This document shows positions 26,047-35,455 of a stretch of 58,272 bases of DNA, piece after piece (within the stretch, counting starts at the first letter, position 1; each line of letters starts with the position of its first letter). This stretch comes from Planctomycetota bacterium (GTDB taxonomy: Bacteria > Planctomycetota > JAJSAM01 > JAJVHW01). The DNA lies in contig JAIOPE010000061.1 of assembly GCA_021414065.1 (NCBI GenBank), forward strand, positions 1 to 58,272, written 5' to 3'. The position numbers and the translations under genes were made by a program. The notes beneath the pieces were generated by a model. The model was not told the origin of the DNA. It ran no database searches and was given only the letters and a program-made list of their open reading frames with translations.

Positions 26047-27939
26047 TCAGGAAACGGCGCCGCGCGGACGATCGGTGGGTTCGGCTTCGGCGAGCGGGAG
26101 ACGGATGCGGAACACCGAGCCTTCGCCCGGGCGGCTCTCCACGTGTACCGAACCCCGGTGCGCCACGACGATGTGTTTCACGATCGCGAGGCCGAGCCCC
26201 GTGCCGCCTTGGTCGCGGCTGCGGCCCTTGTCCACCCGGTAGAACCGCTCGAAGATCCGCGGCAGATGCTCGGCGGGGATGCCCTGGCCGGTGTCGGCCA
26301 CCGAGACATCGGCCGCGCGCCGCGCCGTGTCCACCGAGACCGTCACGGTCACGGATCCCTCGGGGCGGTTGTACTTCACGGCGTTCGCGAGGAGGTTCGT
26401 CCACACCTGCTCGAGGCGTCCCTCGTTGCCGAGGACAATCGTGTCGGCCGCCTCGGGCGAAGGCAGCGAAAGTGTCACACCGCGAGCCTTTGCGTCGGCC
26501 GCCACGGCGCTCGCCGCCGACCGCAGCCCGCGGAGCAACGGGACCGGCCCGCGTTCGAGCTGATCGCCTTCCGTCTCGATCTTCGAGAGCGCGAGCAGAT
26601 CGTCCACGATCGCGGCGAGGCGCCGGCCCTGTCGCGCGGCCGTCTCCAGCATCCGTGCGCGGGCTTCGGGTTCCTCGTCGCCGAGGTCTCGGACCGTCTC
26701 GACCGAACCGAGCACGGCGGCCAGCGGTGTGCGCAGTTCGTGGGAGACGTTGGCCACGAAGTCGAGGCGCGTGCGCTCGAGGCGGCGGACGACCGTGACG
26801 TCGCGAAGCACGAGCACGGCGCCGCGCGCGCCGTCGTCTCCGGGAGCCCCCGCGACGCCGATCGGCGTGGCCCCCACCGCGAGTACTCGGCCCGCTGCGC
26901 CGGGCAGCGTCACGTCGATCTCCGGCGCGAGTCTCCCGCCGAGCGCGCGGCGAAGCTGCGTGGAGATCTCCGGCAGGCGGACGACCTCGCGCAGCAGCGA
27001 GCCCGGCGCGGGCGCGGCGCTGATCCCGAGACACTCGGCGACCGCGCGATTCGCGAGCAGCACGCGTTCGTCGCGGTCGATCGCGAGCACGCCCTCCGCC
27101 ATGGAATCGAGGATCGCCGCGAGTTCTGCGCGCGATTGCTCGCGGGAGCGGAGCATCTCGGACAACTCGCGCCCCATGCGCTCGAGCGCCGAGCCGAGGC
27201 GGCCCGCCTCGCCGACGCCGGGCGAGTGCGGCACGTGCGTGAAGTCGCCCGCCGCCATGCGCGTCGCGGCCGCCGTCATCTCCTCGAGCGGCCGGGCGAT
27301 CCGGCGCGCAGCCAGCCACCCGACGAGCGCGGCCACGGGAAGGCCAAAGAGCGCCGCGACTCCCATGGTGCGGATGACGTCGTGGTCGAACGCCTGCACG
27401 AGACGTTTCGGCCGTGCGATCCTGAGAATGCCCACGGGACGACCGTCCGCGCCGTCAACGCGCTGGGCCACGTAGACGTACACGTCGCTGGTCGTCGTGC
27501 TCTTGCGTTCGGCGCGGCCCCGGCCGTCGCGCAGTGCGTCCTGCACTTCCGGCCGGTCGCGGTGCGACGGGATCGGCAGACGGTGCTCGGACTCCGCGAC
27601 GACCTCTCCGTCGGGAAGGATGACCGTGAGACGGACCATGCCACGCGCCGTCGCACCGCCGGCGATCGACTGGAGAAGCTCCGTGTCGTTCGTGGTCAGG
27701 CCGCGGCGGACCGCGGGCACGAGCATCTCGATGTCGGCCGCGAGACTGTCTTCGAGTTCCTGCTCAGCGAGTTGCACGACCGCGACGCCGATCCATGCGC
27801 CGGCGACGAGCGCCGCAAGGAGGAATGAGCCGAGCACCGTCGCCGAGATTCGGAGCCAGAGCGGCAGCCCCGGCGCACGCGCCGTGGGCGGAAACCGCGG
27901 TGACGTCGTGGGGGCGGGGGTGGGTGCGGATGCGGTCAC
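26047..27939 (-). CDS. phoR: Phosphate regulon sensor histidine kinase PhoR
   Basis: A 630-residue membrane histidine kinase. It has two transmembrane helices (near 28-53 and 192-212) bounding a periplasmic sensor domain and a HAMP segment ([20 protein letters not shown]). A PAS domain follows near 260-370, then the phosphoacceptor motif [16 protein letters not shown] and an ATPase domain ([31 protein letters not shown]). The large periplasmic domain departs from the E. coli type, which has almost none. The start is a GTG at 27939. It is head to head with pstS across 144 bp and upstream of pstB-phoU. Its cognate regulator phoB is 11 kb away. Confidence 0.92.
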   Translation of the reverse strand: MTASAPTPAPTTSPRFPPTARAPGLPLWLRISATVLGSFLLAALVAGAWIGVAVVQLAEQELEDSLAADIEMLVPAVRRGLTTNDTELLQSIAGGATARGMVRLTVILPDGEVVAESEHRLPIPSHRDRPEVQDALRDGRGRAERKSTTTSDVYVYVAQRVDGADGRPVGILRIARPKRLVQAFDHDVIRTMGVAALFGLPVAALVGWLAARRIARPLEEMTAAATRMAAGDFTHVPHSPGVGEAGRLGSALERMGRELSEMLRSREQSRAELAAILDSMAEGVLAIDRDERVLLANRAVAECLGISAAPAPGSLLREVVRLPEISTQLRRALGGRLAPEIDVTLPGAAGRVLAVGATPIGVAGAPGDDGARGAVLVLRDVTVVRRLERTRLDFVANVSHELRTPLAAVLGSVETVRDLGDEEPEARARMLETAARQGRRLAAIVDDLLALSKIETEGDQLERGPVPLLRGLRSAASAVAADAKARGVTLSLPSPEAADTIVLGNEGRLEQVWTNLLANAVKYNRPEGSVTVTVSVDTARRAADVSVADTGQGIPAEHLPRIFERFYRVDKGRSRDQGGTGLGLAIVKHIVVAHRGSVHVESRPGEGSVFRIRLPLAEAEPTDRPRGAVS

Positions 27940-27987
27940 GTGAACATCCTGACGCGCGCAAATCCGCGCGCCACGAAGGTTTCCATC

Positions 27988-28003
27988 TTCACGCGGAATT
28001 CAC
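27988..28003 (+). promoter_or_regulatory. Candidate PhoB box of pstS
   Basis: The two half-sites TTCAC (27988) and TTCAC (27999) are identical and 11 bp apart start to start. They lie about 80 bp before the pstS start codon, in the divergent phoR/pstS region. This is the best-matching copy of the repeated motif. Confidence 0.7.
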
Positions 28004-28083
28004 ACTCCCAGCGCACGCCGTACATGCCGGGGGCGGAAGCTCCTTCCATCCACCCGAAGTCCCCAAGAAGGAGACACACGAAG

Positions 28084-29073
28084 ATGAAGATGTTCAAGCT
28101 CGCCGCCCGTGCGGCCATGACCGCCGCGGTGTTCGCCGCGGCGATCGCTTCCGCGGACCAGACCTCCGCGAAGGTCCAGGCCGACGCCAACCTGCCCGCC
28201 TACGCGAAGTCGGACGTCGCGGTCGAGGGCAGCCTCAGCTCGATCGGCTCCGACACCATGAACAACCTGATGACGTTCTGGGCCGAGGGCTTCGCCCGCA
28301 TGTATCCCGGCGTCAAGGTCCAGATCGAGGGCAAGGGCTCGTCCACGGCGCCCCCGGCGCTCATCGAAGGCACGGCACAGTTCGGCCCGATGAGCCGCGA
28401 CATGAAGGCCGAGGAGTCGGACGCGTTCGAGAAGAAGTACGGCTACAAGCCGACGCGCATCCGCACGTCGATGGACTCGCTCGCGGTGTTCGTCCACCAC
28501 GACAACCCGATCAAGGATCTCTCGCTCGCCCAGGTGGACTCGATCTTCTCGTCCACGCGCAAGCGCGGCGGCAAGGAGATCACCACGTGGGGTCAGCTCG
28601 GACTCACCGGCGACTGGGCGGACAAGCCGATCAACCTCTACGGTCGCAACGCGGCCTCCGGCACCTACGGCTACTTCAAGGAGCACGCCCTCAAGAAGGG
28701 TGACTACAAGAACAGCGTGAAGGAGCAGCCGGGCTCGGCGAGCGTCGTTCAGGGCGTGTCCGAGGACCTCTACGCGATCGGCTACTCGGGCATCGGGTAC
28801 GTCACGTCCGGCGTGCGCGCGGTCGGGCTCTCGGAGAAAGACGGCGGCACGGTCTACGAGGCGAACTACGAGAACACGCGCGACGGCAACTACCCGCTCG
28901 CACGCTTCCTCAATCTCTACGTGAACAAGGCCCCCGGCCAGCCGCTCCCGCCGATCGTCGGCGAGTTCTGCAAGTTCATCCTCTCGAAGGAAGGCCAGGA
29001 GATCACGATCAAGGACGGTTACCTGCCGCTCGACGCCAAGACTGCCGAGAAGGAGCGCAAGCTCCTCGACTAG
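28084..29073 (+). CDS. pstS: Phosphate-binding protein PstS
   Basis: PstS is the periplasmic phosphate receptor of the Pst importer. The 329-residue protein has a signal peptide (FKLAARAAMTAAVFAAAIAS). Phosphate-ligand segments are SSIGSDTMNNL, GKGSSTAPPALIEG (the S-S-T loop) and FGPMSRDMK. The start at 28084 is supported by AAGGAG ten bases upstream; longer in-frame starts would include the PhoB box. It is first in pstS-pstC-pstA, and a hairpin after it probably keeps pstS transcripts in excess. Confidence 0.95.
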   Translation: MKMFKLAARAAMTAAVFAAAIASADQTSAKVQADANLPAYAKSDVAVEGSLSSIGSDTMNNLMTFWAEGFARMYPGVKVQIEGKGSSTAPPALIEGTAQFGPMSRDMKAEESDAFEKKYGYKPTRIRTSMDSLAVFVHHDNPIKDLSLAQVDSIFSSTRKRGGKEITTWGQLGLTGDWADKPINLYGRNAASGTYGYFKEHALKKGDYKNSVKEQPGSASVVQGVSEDLYAIGYSGIGYVTSGVRAVGLSEKDGGTVYEANYENTRDGNYPLARFLNLYVNKAPGQPLPPIVGEFCKFILSKEGQEITIKDGYLPLDAKTAEKERKLLD

Positions 29074-29095
29074 ACCGTTCCTTCCCGTTCAACAT

Positions 29096-29124
29096 GGCCG
29101 GCGGATGCGATGCGTCCGCCGGCC
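29096..29124 (+). promoter_or_regulatory. Intercistronic hairpin between pstS and pstC
   Basis: A perfect 10-bp stem (GGCCGGCGGA / TCCGCCGGCC) with a 9-nt loop lies 22 bp after the pstS stop. No T-run follows, so partial attenuation or mRNA 3'-end protection is more likely than full termination. Confidence 0.6.
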
Positions 29125-29149
29125 CTTGCCGCTTCCGGGAGAACCGCAT

Positions 29150-31426
29150 TTGACCGTCATCGACTCGGACCCGCAGCCTGCGCCCGCACCGCACGAGGAC
29201 CGGCACTCCACGCCGGAGGCGGTCACGCGCCTGAAGCGCGCTCGCCTCGCAGACCGCACCGCCGGCCGGCTGATCCGCATCGGCGGCCTCGGCGTGCTCG
29301 TCGCGGTCGTTGCGATCTTCGTGTTCGTCGGAGCCGAGGCCCTCCCCCTGCTCCGCGGCGCGAGGCTCACGCAGGGTCCGGAGTTGAAGGCTGCTTCCGC
29401 GGTGGCCGCGGTCGCCACCGACGAGTACGTGGCCGGCGTCTCCGCAGTGCTGGACACGGGTGAGCTCGTCGTGCTCGACGCGAAGACCGGAGCGGTCCTC
29501 CGCACCGAGGCAGTCCTTCCCCGCGGACGGAACGCCGTCGCTTCGGTGGACGTCCGCCCGAACGGACAGTTGTTCGTCGCCGGGTCGGCCGACGGCAAGC
29601 TCGCCGCCGCCTGGGTCACTCCGAAGGTCAAGTTCGACGCGCAGCGCGTGCGCACCGTGACCGAGGACGTCGAGCTGACCGAACCGCTCGCCATCCGTGA
29701 GGACGGCGGCGCCATCACGCGCGTCGCGGCGCGACTCTTCGAAGAAGACAAGGTCTTCGCGGCGGTCGCGGGTCCGAAGCACCTGTCGATCGCACGGTTC
29801 AAACTGGGGGCAGCCCGCGCGCGCGTCGCAACGCTCGACGCTCCCGCGGTGTTCGACCAGGGCGCCGAGGTCCGTTCGCTCTCCGTCGCGCTCATCACCG
29901 ACGTCTTCCGCGTGTTCGTCGGTCTTTCCGACGGACGCGTCCTGCGCTTCGACGCGGAGTGGAGCGAGGAGCCGGCGCTTCACGAGTCGATCGAGGTCTC
30001 CAAGTTCCCGGTGACCGCGCTCGACACGCTCATCGGCGGCGAGACGTTGGTGACGGGCACCTCCGAGGGACGTGTTGCGTCGTGGTTCGGCGTCCGCGCC
30101 TCGACGAACGCGCAGAGCTGGGACCTCACGCGCATCCGGAACTTCAACGACGTCGGAGCGGAGGCGACCGTCGTCGCGGCGAGCGCGCGCAAGAAGGGTT
30201 TCGCGGTGTTCTGCGTCGACGGCTCGGGGCGCATCGACTTCGCCACCACTGGCGACACGCGGGTCTCGATCCCCGCTTCCGGCGCACCGGCGACCGCGGC
30301 GTCCTTCTCGCCGAAGAACGACACGCTGCTCGTCGGCGATGCGTCCGGCCGCATCCGCACGTTCGCCTACTCCGACCCGCACCCCGAGGCGAGCGTCACC
30401 GCGCTCTTCGGCAAGCTCTGGTACGAGGGCGCGACGGAGCCGGAGATGCGGTGGCAGTCCACGGGCGGCACGGACGATTTCGAGCCCAAACTCTCGATCT
30501 CGGTGCTCGTCTTCGGCACGCTGAAGGGCGTGGTGTTCGCGCTGCTGTTCAGCGTGCCGATCGCGCTTCTCGCCGCCATCTACACCGCGCTGTTCCTGCC
30601 GACCCGCATCAAGGCGATCGTCAAGCCGACACTGGAGATCATGGCCGCTCTGCCGAGCGTCGTCGTGGGTCTCCTCGCCGCGCTGTGGCTCTCGCCGCTC
30701 GCGGAGCGGAACCTGGCTTCGGCGTTCGCCATGGTTCCGTCGTTCCTCCTCTGCTTCGCCACACTCGTCGTCGTCTGGGCACTCCTCCCCCGCCACGTGC
30801 GCAACGCTTGGACGCACAGCGCGGGTGTGCTCGGTGTCTCGGCGATCGCCGTGCTGCTCGCCGTCGCGCTCGCCGCGTGCTGCGGCGGCGTCGTCGAGTC
30901 GATGTTCTTCGGCGGCGACGTGAAGGCCTGGATGCGTGAGACGCTCGGCCTCGGCTACGACCCGCGCAACGCGATGGTCGTCGGCTTCGCGATGGGCTTC
31001 GCCGTGATCCCCGTCATCTTCACCATCGCCGAGGACGCGATCAGCAACGTTCCGAAGAGCCTCTGGGCGGCGTCCGAAGCGCTCGGCGCGTCGCGCTGGC
31101 AGACGACGATCCGCGTGGTGCTCCCCGCGGCCACGCCGGGCATCTTCGCCGCACTCATGCTCGGTTTCGGTCGCGCCATCGGCGAGACGATGATCGTGCT
31201 CATGGCGACCGGCAACACGCCGATCCTCGACATGTCGCCCTTCAACGGCATGCGAACGATCTCCGCCTGCATCGCAGTCGAGATCCCCGAGGCGCCCCAC
31301 GGCGACACGCTCTACCGCGTGCTGTTCCTCTCCGGCACGCTGCTCTTCGTCTTCACCTTCCTCTGCAACACCGTCGCGGAGGTCGTCGCATCGAGACTCC
31401 GCCGCCGCTACGGGAGGGCCGGATGA
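29150..31426 (+). CDS. pstC: Phosphate ABC transporter permease PstC, large form
   Basis: A 758-residue PstC, over twice the classical length. A first membrane helix (residues 42-62, IGGLGVLVAVVAIFVFVG) is followed by a region of about 390 residues with repeated beta-propeller-like strands (for example VRPNGQLFVAGSADGKLA). The permease core then follows from about residue 455, with the ABC-contact loop ASEALGASRWQTTIRVVLP. I choose a TTG start at 29150 because GGGAGAA precedes it. The only upstream ATG (29105) sits inside the pstS-pstC hairpin. It overlaps pstA by 4 bp (ATGA). Large PstC proteins with periplasmic insertions are known in other Gram-negatives. Confidence 0.9.
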   Translation: MTVIDSDPQPAPAPHEDRHSTPEAVTRLKRARLADRTAGRLIRIGGLGVLVAVVAIFVFVGAEALPLLRGARLTQGPELKAASAVAAVATDEYVAGVSAVLDTGELVVLDAKTGAVLRTEAVLPRGRNAVASVDVRPNGQLFVAGSADGKLAAAWVTPKVKFDAQRVRTVTEDVELTEPLAIREDGGAITRVAARLFEEDKVFAAVAGPKHLSIARFKLGAARARVATLDAPAVFDQGAEVRSLSVALITDVFRVFVGLSDGRVLRFDAEWSEEPALHESIEVSKFPVTALDTLIGGETLVTGTSEGRVASWFGVRASTNAQSWDLTRIRNFNDVGAEATVVAASARKKGFAVFCVDGSGRIDFATTGDTRVSIPASGAPATAASFSPKNDTLLVGDASGRIRTFAYSDPHPEASVTALFGKLWYEGATEPEMRWQSTGGTDDFEPKLSISVLVFGTLKGVVFALLFSVPIALLAAIYTALFLPTRIKAIVKPTLEIMAALPSVVVGLLAALWLSPLAERNLASAFAMVPSFLLCFATLVVVWALLPRHVRNAWTHSAGVLGVSAIAVLLAVALAACCGGVVESMFFGGDVKAWMRETLGLGYDPRNAMVVGFAMGFAVIPVIFTIAEDAISNVPKSLWAASEALGASRWQTTIRVVLPAATPGIFAALMLGFGRAIGETMIVLMATGNTPILDMSPFNGMRTISACIAVEIPEAPHGDTLYRVLFLSGTLLFVFTFLCNTVAEVVASRLRRRYGRAG

Positions 31427-32844
31427 GCAAACTCAGGGACAGCTTCAAGAAGGGCGAACCGGCCGTGCTGCTCACCGCGGCGGGGCTCGCCGCGGCCCTC
31501 CTGCTGCTCGGCGGCATGGTGGTCCTCGTCGCAGTGTCGGGCCTCGGCGTGTTCTGGCCGAAGTCGCTCGTCCAGTTCGAGACGAAGACCGGGAAACTGC
31601 TCGGCGAAGTGATGGCGGAGACGATCGCCGAGCCCCGGCCCGGCTTCCCAGGCGGTCCCCGCTTCAACCTGCGCGTCGCGAACCGCGACATCTACGCCGC
31701 CGACTTCATGTGGGTGAACGGGTTCAACGTGGTCGGCCGCACCGAACCCGCCGACGCATGGGTCGTCGAGCGCCTTGAGTACGGGAACTTCCACGGGTTC
31801 CTCTCGGAGGTCCGGACGCCCGAAGGAGCGATGGCCTCGTCGGAAGCGGCACGCACGGACGCGTTCGACAAAGCCGTCGCCGCGAGCGAGAAGGACACGA
31901 AGAAGGGACCTGAGATCGTCTTCACGACGGCCGACGGGAAGGCGGTCGTGATCCACGCCGGCGCCGTCGTCGATGCGTGGCAGCCGAACCGGATGGGAAC
32001 CCTGGCCCGGACCGGCCACTACGTCGCCGCGCTCTGGAACTTCCTCACCGGCAACCCGCGTGAGAGCAACACCGAAGGCGGGATCTGGCCCGCGCTGTTC
32101 GGGACGTGCCTCATGGTCCTGCTGATGTCGGTGGCGGTCGTTCCGTTCGGCGTGATGGCGGCCGTCTATCTGCACGAGTACGCGCGGCAGGGCGTCGTCG
32201 TGCGACTCGTCCGGATCGCCGTGTCGAACCTCGCCGGCGTCCCGTCCATCGTGTTCGGGCTCTTCGGCCTCGGCTTCTTCGTCTACACGATCGGCGGGTC
32301 CATCGACCGGGCGTTCTTCTCCGACTCGCTCCCCACACCGACGTTCGGCACCGGCGGCATCCTGTGGGCGTCGCTGACCCTCGCGCTGCTCACGCTGCCG
32401 GTCGTCATCGTCGCGACGGAGGAGGCGCTCGCCGCCGTCCCCCACGCGAACCGCGAGGGCGCGCTCGCCCTCGGCTCGACGAAGTGGGAGATGCTGCGCC
32501 GCGTCGTGCTGCCGAACGCCATGCCGGGAATCCTCACGGGGATGATCCTCGCCGTGGCCCGCGGCGCCGGCGAGGTCGCACCGCTCATGCTCACGGGCGC
32601 GGTGAAGCTCGCGCCGAAGATGCCGTTCGACGCCGACGCGCCGTTCTTCCACCTCGACCGCAAGTTCATGCACCTGGGTTTCCACATCTACGACCTCGGG
32701 TTCCAGAGCCCGAACGTCGAAGCCGCGAAGCCGATGGTCTACGCGACGACGCTGCTCCTAATCATCGTGGTGGTCGCGCTCAATGTGACCGCCATCGTGA
32801 TGCGCGCACGGCTGCGCAAGCGACTCGAAGGCCACGCGTTCTGA
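31423..32844 (+). CDS. pstA: Phosphate ABC transporter permease PstA, large form
   Basis: A 473-residue permease, longer than the usual 280-300. One N-terminal helix (AVLLTAAGLAAALLLLGG) is followed by a periplasmic insert of about 160 residues. The core helices come after residue 215, with the coupling loop REGALALGSTKWEMLRRVVL. Another polar insert lies between the last two helices (PFFHLDRKFMHLGFH). It partners PstC, whose stop overlaps its start, and the divergently encoded PstB. The stop codon is embedded in the terminator stem. Confidence 0.92.
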   Translation: MSKLRDSFKKGEPAVLLTAAGLAAALLLLGGMVVLVAVSGLGVFWPKSLVQFETKTGKLLGEVMAETIAEPRPGFPGGPRFNLRVANRDIYAADFMWVNGFNVVGRTEPADAWVVERLEYGNFHGFLSEVRTPEGAMASSEAARTDAFDKAVAASEKDTKKGPEIVFTTADGKAVVIHAGAVVDAWQPNRMGTLARTGHYVAALWNFLTGNPRESNTEGGIWPALFGTCLMVLLMSVAVVPFGVMAAVYLHEYARQGVVVRLVRIAVSNLAGVPSIVFGLFGLGFFVYTIGGSIDRAFFSDSLPTPTFGTGGILWASLTLALLTLPVVIVATEEALAAVPHANREGALALGSTKWEMLRRVVLPNAMPGILTGMILAVARGAGEVAPLMLTGAVKLAPKMPFDADAPFFHLDRKFMHLGFHIYDLGFQSPNVEAAKPMVYATTLLLIIVVVALNVTAIVMRARLRKRLEGHAF

Positions 32845-32889
32845 ACGGCCGAGCAGGAATCGCTTCGCACTTCCTTCTCGGCCGTTCAG
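32841..32889 (+). terminator. Terminator of the pstSCA operon
   Basis: A perfect 13-bp inverted repeat (CTGAACGGCCGAG and its complement at 32877-32889), extended inside by AGGAA/TTCCT, overlaps the pstA stop codon and is followed by TTGTTG. Confidence 0.75.
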
Positions 32890-32970
32890 TTGTTGAGGTG
32901 CCCGCTCGGCCCCTCGCCGACGAAGCGACGCCTGGCCATCGCAGCGATGACCGGCCTACCGCCGTCCCGC

Positions 32971-33984
32971 CTACAACGGTCGCGACGCGCTGCCGAGGGT
33001 CCAGGTCGCTTCCACGGGGTCGTGGTCCGACAACTGGAAGTCACGGACGACGCGGTAGTCGTCGAGCTTCCAGTGGCGCGTGGCGAGCACATAGTCGAGC
33101 GTGCGATTCGCTGCGCCGGTCGGGTACGTCCAGAAGGCGGCACTGTCGTCGTGCGCCACGGTGCGAAGCCCCGCCTTCGCGAGGATCTCGAGCGTGCGGT
33201 CGCCCTTGTAGCTTCGAACGTCGCGCTCGCCGTCCTCGAAGTCGCCGTCCTTGCAGCCGGGCGGCACAGTGTTCAGGTCACCGAGGAAGATCACCGGCGC
33301 GTCGCCAAGTCGGCGCACCTCACGAGCGATCGCCGCGGCCTGGCGGGACCGGGCCTTCGGGTTGTACGCGTGCAGGTGCGTGTTGCCGATCCAGACCGTG
33401 CGATCGCGGAGTCGGTACGGCGCCAGCGTGAAGCCACACGCTGCGAGCCGGAACACCGGACAGGGCAGGTCCAGGTCGATCCGGCGATCGGACGCGGGCG
33501 GGAGGCTCGAGAGCAGCACGTTCTCGTACCGGAAGCCGGCGAAGCCCACGCGGTGCGCGACGGCGGACGGGTACTCCGTCAGTTCGCGGTAGTAGTCGCG
33601 CTGCCGCGGTCCCGCGCGCAGTCGGAGTCCGTCGAACCCGAGGACACCGTGGAAGACCTCCTGCAGCGCAACGACGTCGTAGCGGTCGCGGTGCCGTCGT
33701 ATCCAGTCGGCCACATGGAAGACGTAGGCGCGCGTCGCATGGAGCATCTCCGCACGCCGCGCGGCGGCCTCCGACGGCGCGGACCGGGTGACGTACTCGA
33801 GTTGCGGGCCGCGGCCGCGGTGCGTGTTGATGGTGATGCACCGAACGACGTCGGTGTCGGCGACGCGCCCTCCCCACGCAGGGACGCGCGGGGCGTCCAT
33901 CGTGGACGGGTGCGACGGGTGCGCCACGCGCGGTGGCGTCCGGATCGTGACAGGCGTGACGTGGCGACTTGCGATGACGGGCAT
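32971..33984 (-). CDS. Endonuclease/exonuclease/phosphatase-superfamily protein
   Basis: A 337-residue EEP-fold phosphodiesterase. Landmarks are VVRCITINTHRG (strand 1 with Asn), VVALQEVF (catalytic Glu), WIGNTHLHA (His), VIFLGDLNTVP (Asp, Asn), LDYVLAT and LSDHDPVEA (Asp-His). The superfamily includes DNases, inositol phosphatases and sphingomyelinase/phospholipase C enzymes, and no signal peptide decides between these. AGGAGG precedes the ATG at 33984. It lies 53 bp downstream of a GT28-type glycosyltransferase and is probably in its operon, which favours a phosphodiester-lipid substrate. That last step is inference. Confidence 0.8.
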   Translation of the reverse strand: MPVIASRHVTPVTIRTPPRVAHPSHPSTMDAPRVPAWGGRVADTDVVRCITINTHRGRGPQLEYVTRSAPSEAAARRAEMLHATRAYVFHVADWIRRHRDRYDVVALQEVFHGVLGFDGLRLRAGPRQRDYYRELTEYPSAVAHRVGFAGFRYENVLLSSLPPASDRRIDLDLPCPVFRLAACGFTLAPYRLRDRTVWIGNTHLHAYNPKARSRQAAAIAREVRRLGDAPVIFLGDLNTVPPGCKDGDFEDGERDVRSYKGDRTLEILAKAGLRTVAHDDSAAFWTYPTGAANRTLDYVLATRHWKLDDYRVVRDFQLSDHDPVEATWTLGSASRPL

Positions 33985-34037
33985 TCCGGCCTCCTGCCAT
34001 CACCATCGGCCGCGCACGTGAAGATCGGCCGGAGCGC

Positions 34038-35333
34038 TCACGAAGACTGGGCGACCGCGGCGAGTATCTTCGACGTGCCGTGCTTCGGCATCGTGCGGAA
34101 CCCGTTCCACGCGGCGGTGGCCAGCGCACCCGACCGGAGCCCGTGAGACAGGCGTGTGAGCAGGCGATCGGCGGAGCGCGCGTCGAAGGCCGCACCCCGA
34201 GCGAGCACGTACCGGCGGTTGCAGCGCTCGTGTACGCCGAGCGGTTCCGCGAGCAGGAGCGGAAGCCCGAGCGCGGCGTAGAACGTCATCTCGCTCGGCT
34301 TCGTCCAGACGACGTCCGTGCGTGCGAGCGTCTCGTTGATGCGCGCGTAGTACGTCGCGAAGTCCGGCGCGTGCAGGATCTCAAGGCCTCCGTGGCGCGA
34401 CAGTCCGAGCCGCTCCGACTCGACTCGAAACACGTCAGCGACCTCGGTGCGCGTTCCGGCGACGAGCGTCACACGCCAGCGCCCGCGGGTGATCCCCTCG
34501 CCCAGCGCAGCGAGCGCCTCGACGGCTTCCGCCACCTGAGCGCCGGCCCCGCCGACGAGCAGCGCGATGCGCGGCGGGTCTGCGACGCGCGACACGGCGG
34601 CGTCGAACCCTTGCAGGCGAAGCGCTTCCGCGTTGGCTCTCCGGAAGGCCCCCGAACGGTCGAGACGCCCCAGGCGCGCGCTCAGGTTGCTGCGAAGCGT
34701 GGAGAGGTCGTCTCCACCCGTGAGCTCGGCCGGCAGGGGGAAGCCGGTCCGCTCGATGCGATCCGCCGGCACGCCGTAGCGGCGAAGTCGAACCGCTGTG
34801 CGCTCCGTTGGAACGCAGTACCGGATGGCGCTCGCGATCGGGTCCTCCGGCACCCACACGCGGTTCACGTCCGCGTCGGTGACGACGCACGTCACCCCGG
34901 GCAGGCCTGCGCCCGCCGCGATCACCGCTGGCGCATAGAACGTGGTCAGGAGCGGGCAGCCGCTGGCGCCCAGCGCCTCGACGAGCCCGCGACCAAGTCC
35001 GCGCTCCGCCATCCGCCCGAGCATGCGAACGGCGGCCGTCGGCGCCTTCAGGTCATCGTCGCCGCGCAACTTCGGGATGTCCGTGATCGAGTCCAGCGCA
35101 CGTCGGAACGCCGGCCCGACGAACGGCAGCCCCGTCCCGCGCGAGACCGTCTCGTAGAACGACCGAGCGCGTCTCCACGACCGCTGCTCGCCTGCGTCGG
35201 CGAGTGGCGCCCGATCGGCCTCGAGGACCGAAGTGCCGAGCACCGACCCCAGCGCAGAGGCGGCGCGGAGGTGACCGTAGCCCATGTCGATCGCCACGAG
35301 CATGGGAGTCGGCAGCGAGTTCGGTGCGCTCAT
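34038..35333 (-). CDS. GT28/MurG-type glycosyltransferase (MGDG-synthase-like)
   Basis: A 431-residue GT-B glycosyltransferase. The N-terminus MLVAIDMGYGHLRAASALGS matches the glycine-rich acceptor loop (GHxRAA) of MurG and monogalactosyldiacylglycerol synthases. The C-terminal donor site WTKPSEMTFYAALGLPLLLAEPLGVHERCNRRYVL has the K-P-s-E and GxQExxN pattern of the family. The region VVTDADVNRVWVP resembles the sugar-lipid synthases more than MurG. A glycolipid product is inferred from family and from the phosphate-island setting. It is divergent from a GT21-type gene across 122 bp containing a PhoB-type box, and followed by the EEP-family gene. Confidence 0.7.
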   Translation of the reverse strand: MSAPNSLPTPMLVAIDMGYGHLRAASALGSVLGTSVLEADRAPLADAGEQRSWRRARSFYETVSRGTGLPFVGPAFRRALDSITDIPKLRGDDDLKAPTAAVRMLGRMAERGLGRGLVEALGASGCPLLTTFYAPAVIAAGAGLPGVTCVVTDADVNRVWVPEDPIASAIRYCVPTERTAVRLRRYGVPADRIERTGFPLPAELTGGDDLSTLRSNLSARLGRLDRSGAFRRANAEALRLQGFDAAVSRVADPPRIALLVGGAGAQVAEAVEALAALGEGITRGRWRVTLVAGTRTEVADVFRVESERLGLSRHGGLEILHAPDFATYYARINETLARTDVVWTKPSEMTFYAALGLPLLLAEPLGVHERCNRRYVLARGAAFDARSADRLLTRLSHGLRSGALATAAWNGFRTMPKHGTSKILAAVAQSS

Positions 35334-35395
35334 CTGTGTGTGCTTGTCTCCGATTCCCGCCGAAGATCCGAGACAGCGCGAGGCGCATCCGGTGA

Positions 35396-35411
35396 TTCAC
35401 GGAGACCTCAC
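35396..35411 (+). promoter_or_regulatory. Candidate PhoB box of the GT21-type gene
   Basis: TTCAC (35396) and CTCAC (35407) start 11 bp apart, 45 bp before the start codon of the plus-strand glycosyltransferase. It lies in the region shared with the divergent GT28-type gene. Confidence 0.6.
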
Positions 35412-35455
35412 GCAGGGCGAGGCCGCACCGCACCTCGCAACTCGATGAATGGGAC

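Noticed and set aside
29009..31300. Long minus-strand frame opposite pstC
   Set aside because: The plus strand encodes a recognisable PstC within an operon, and the minus frame has only composition-driven sequence.
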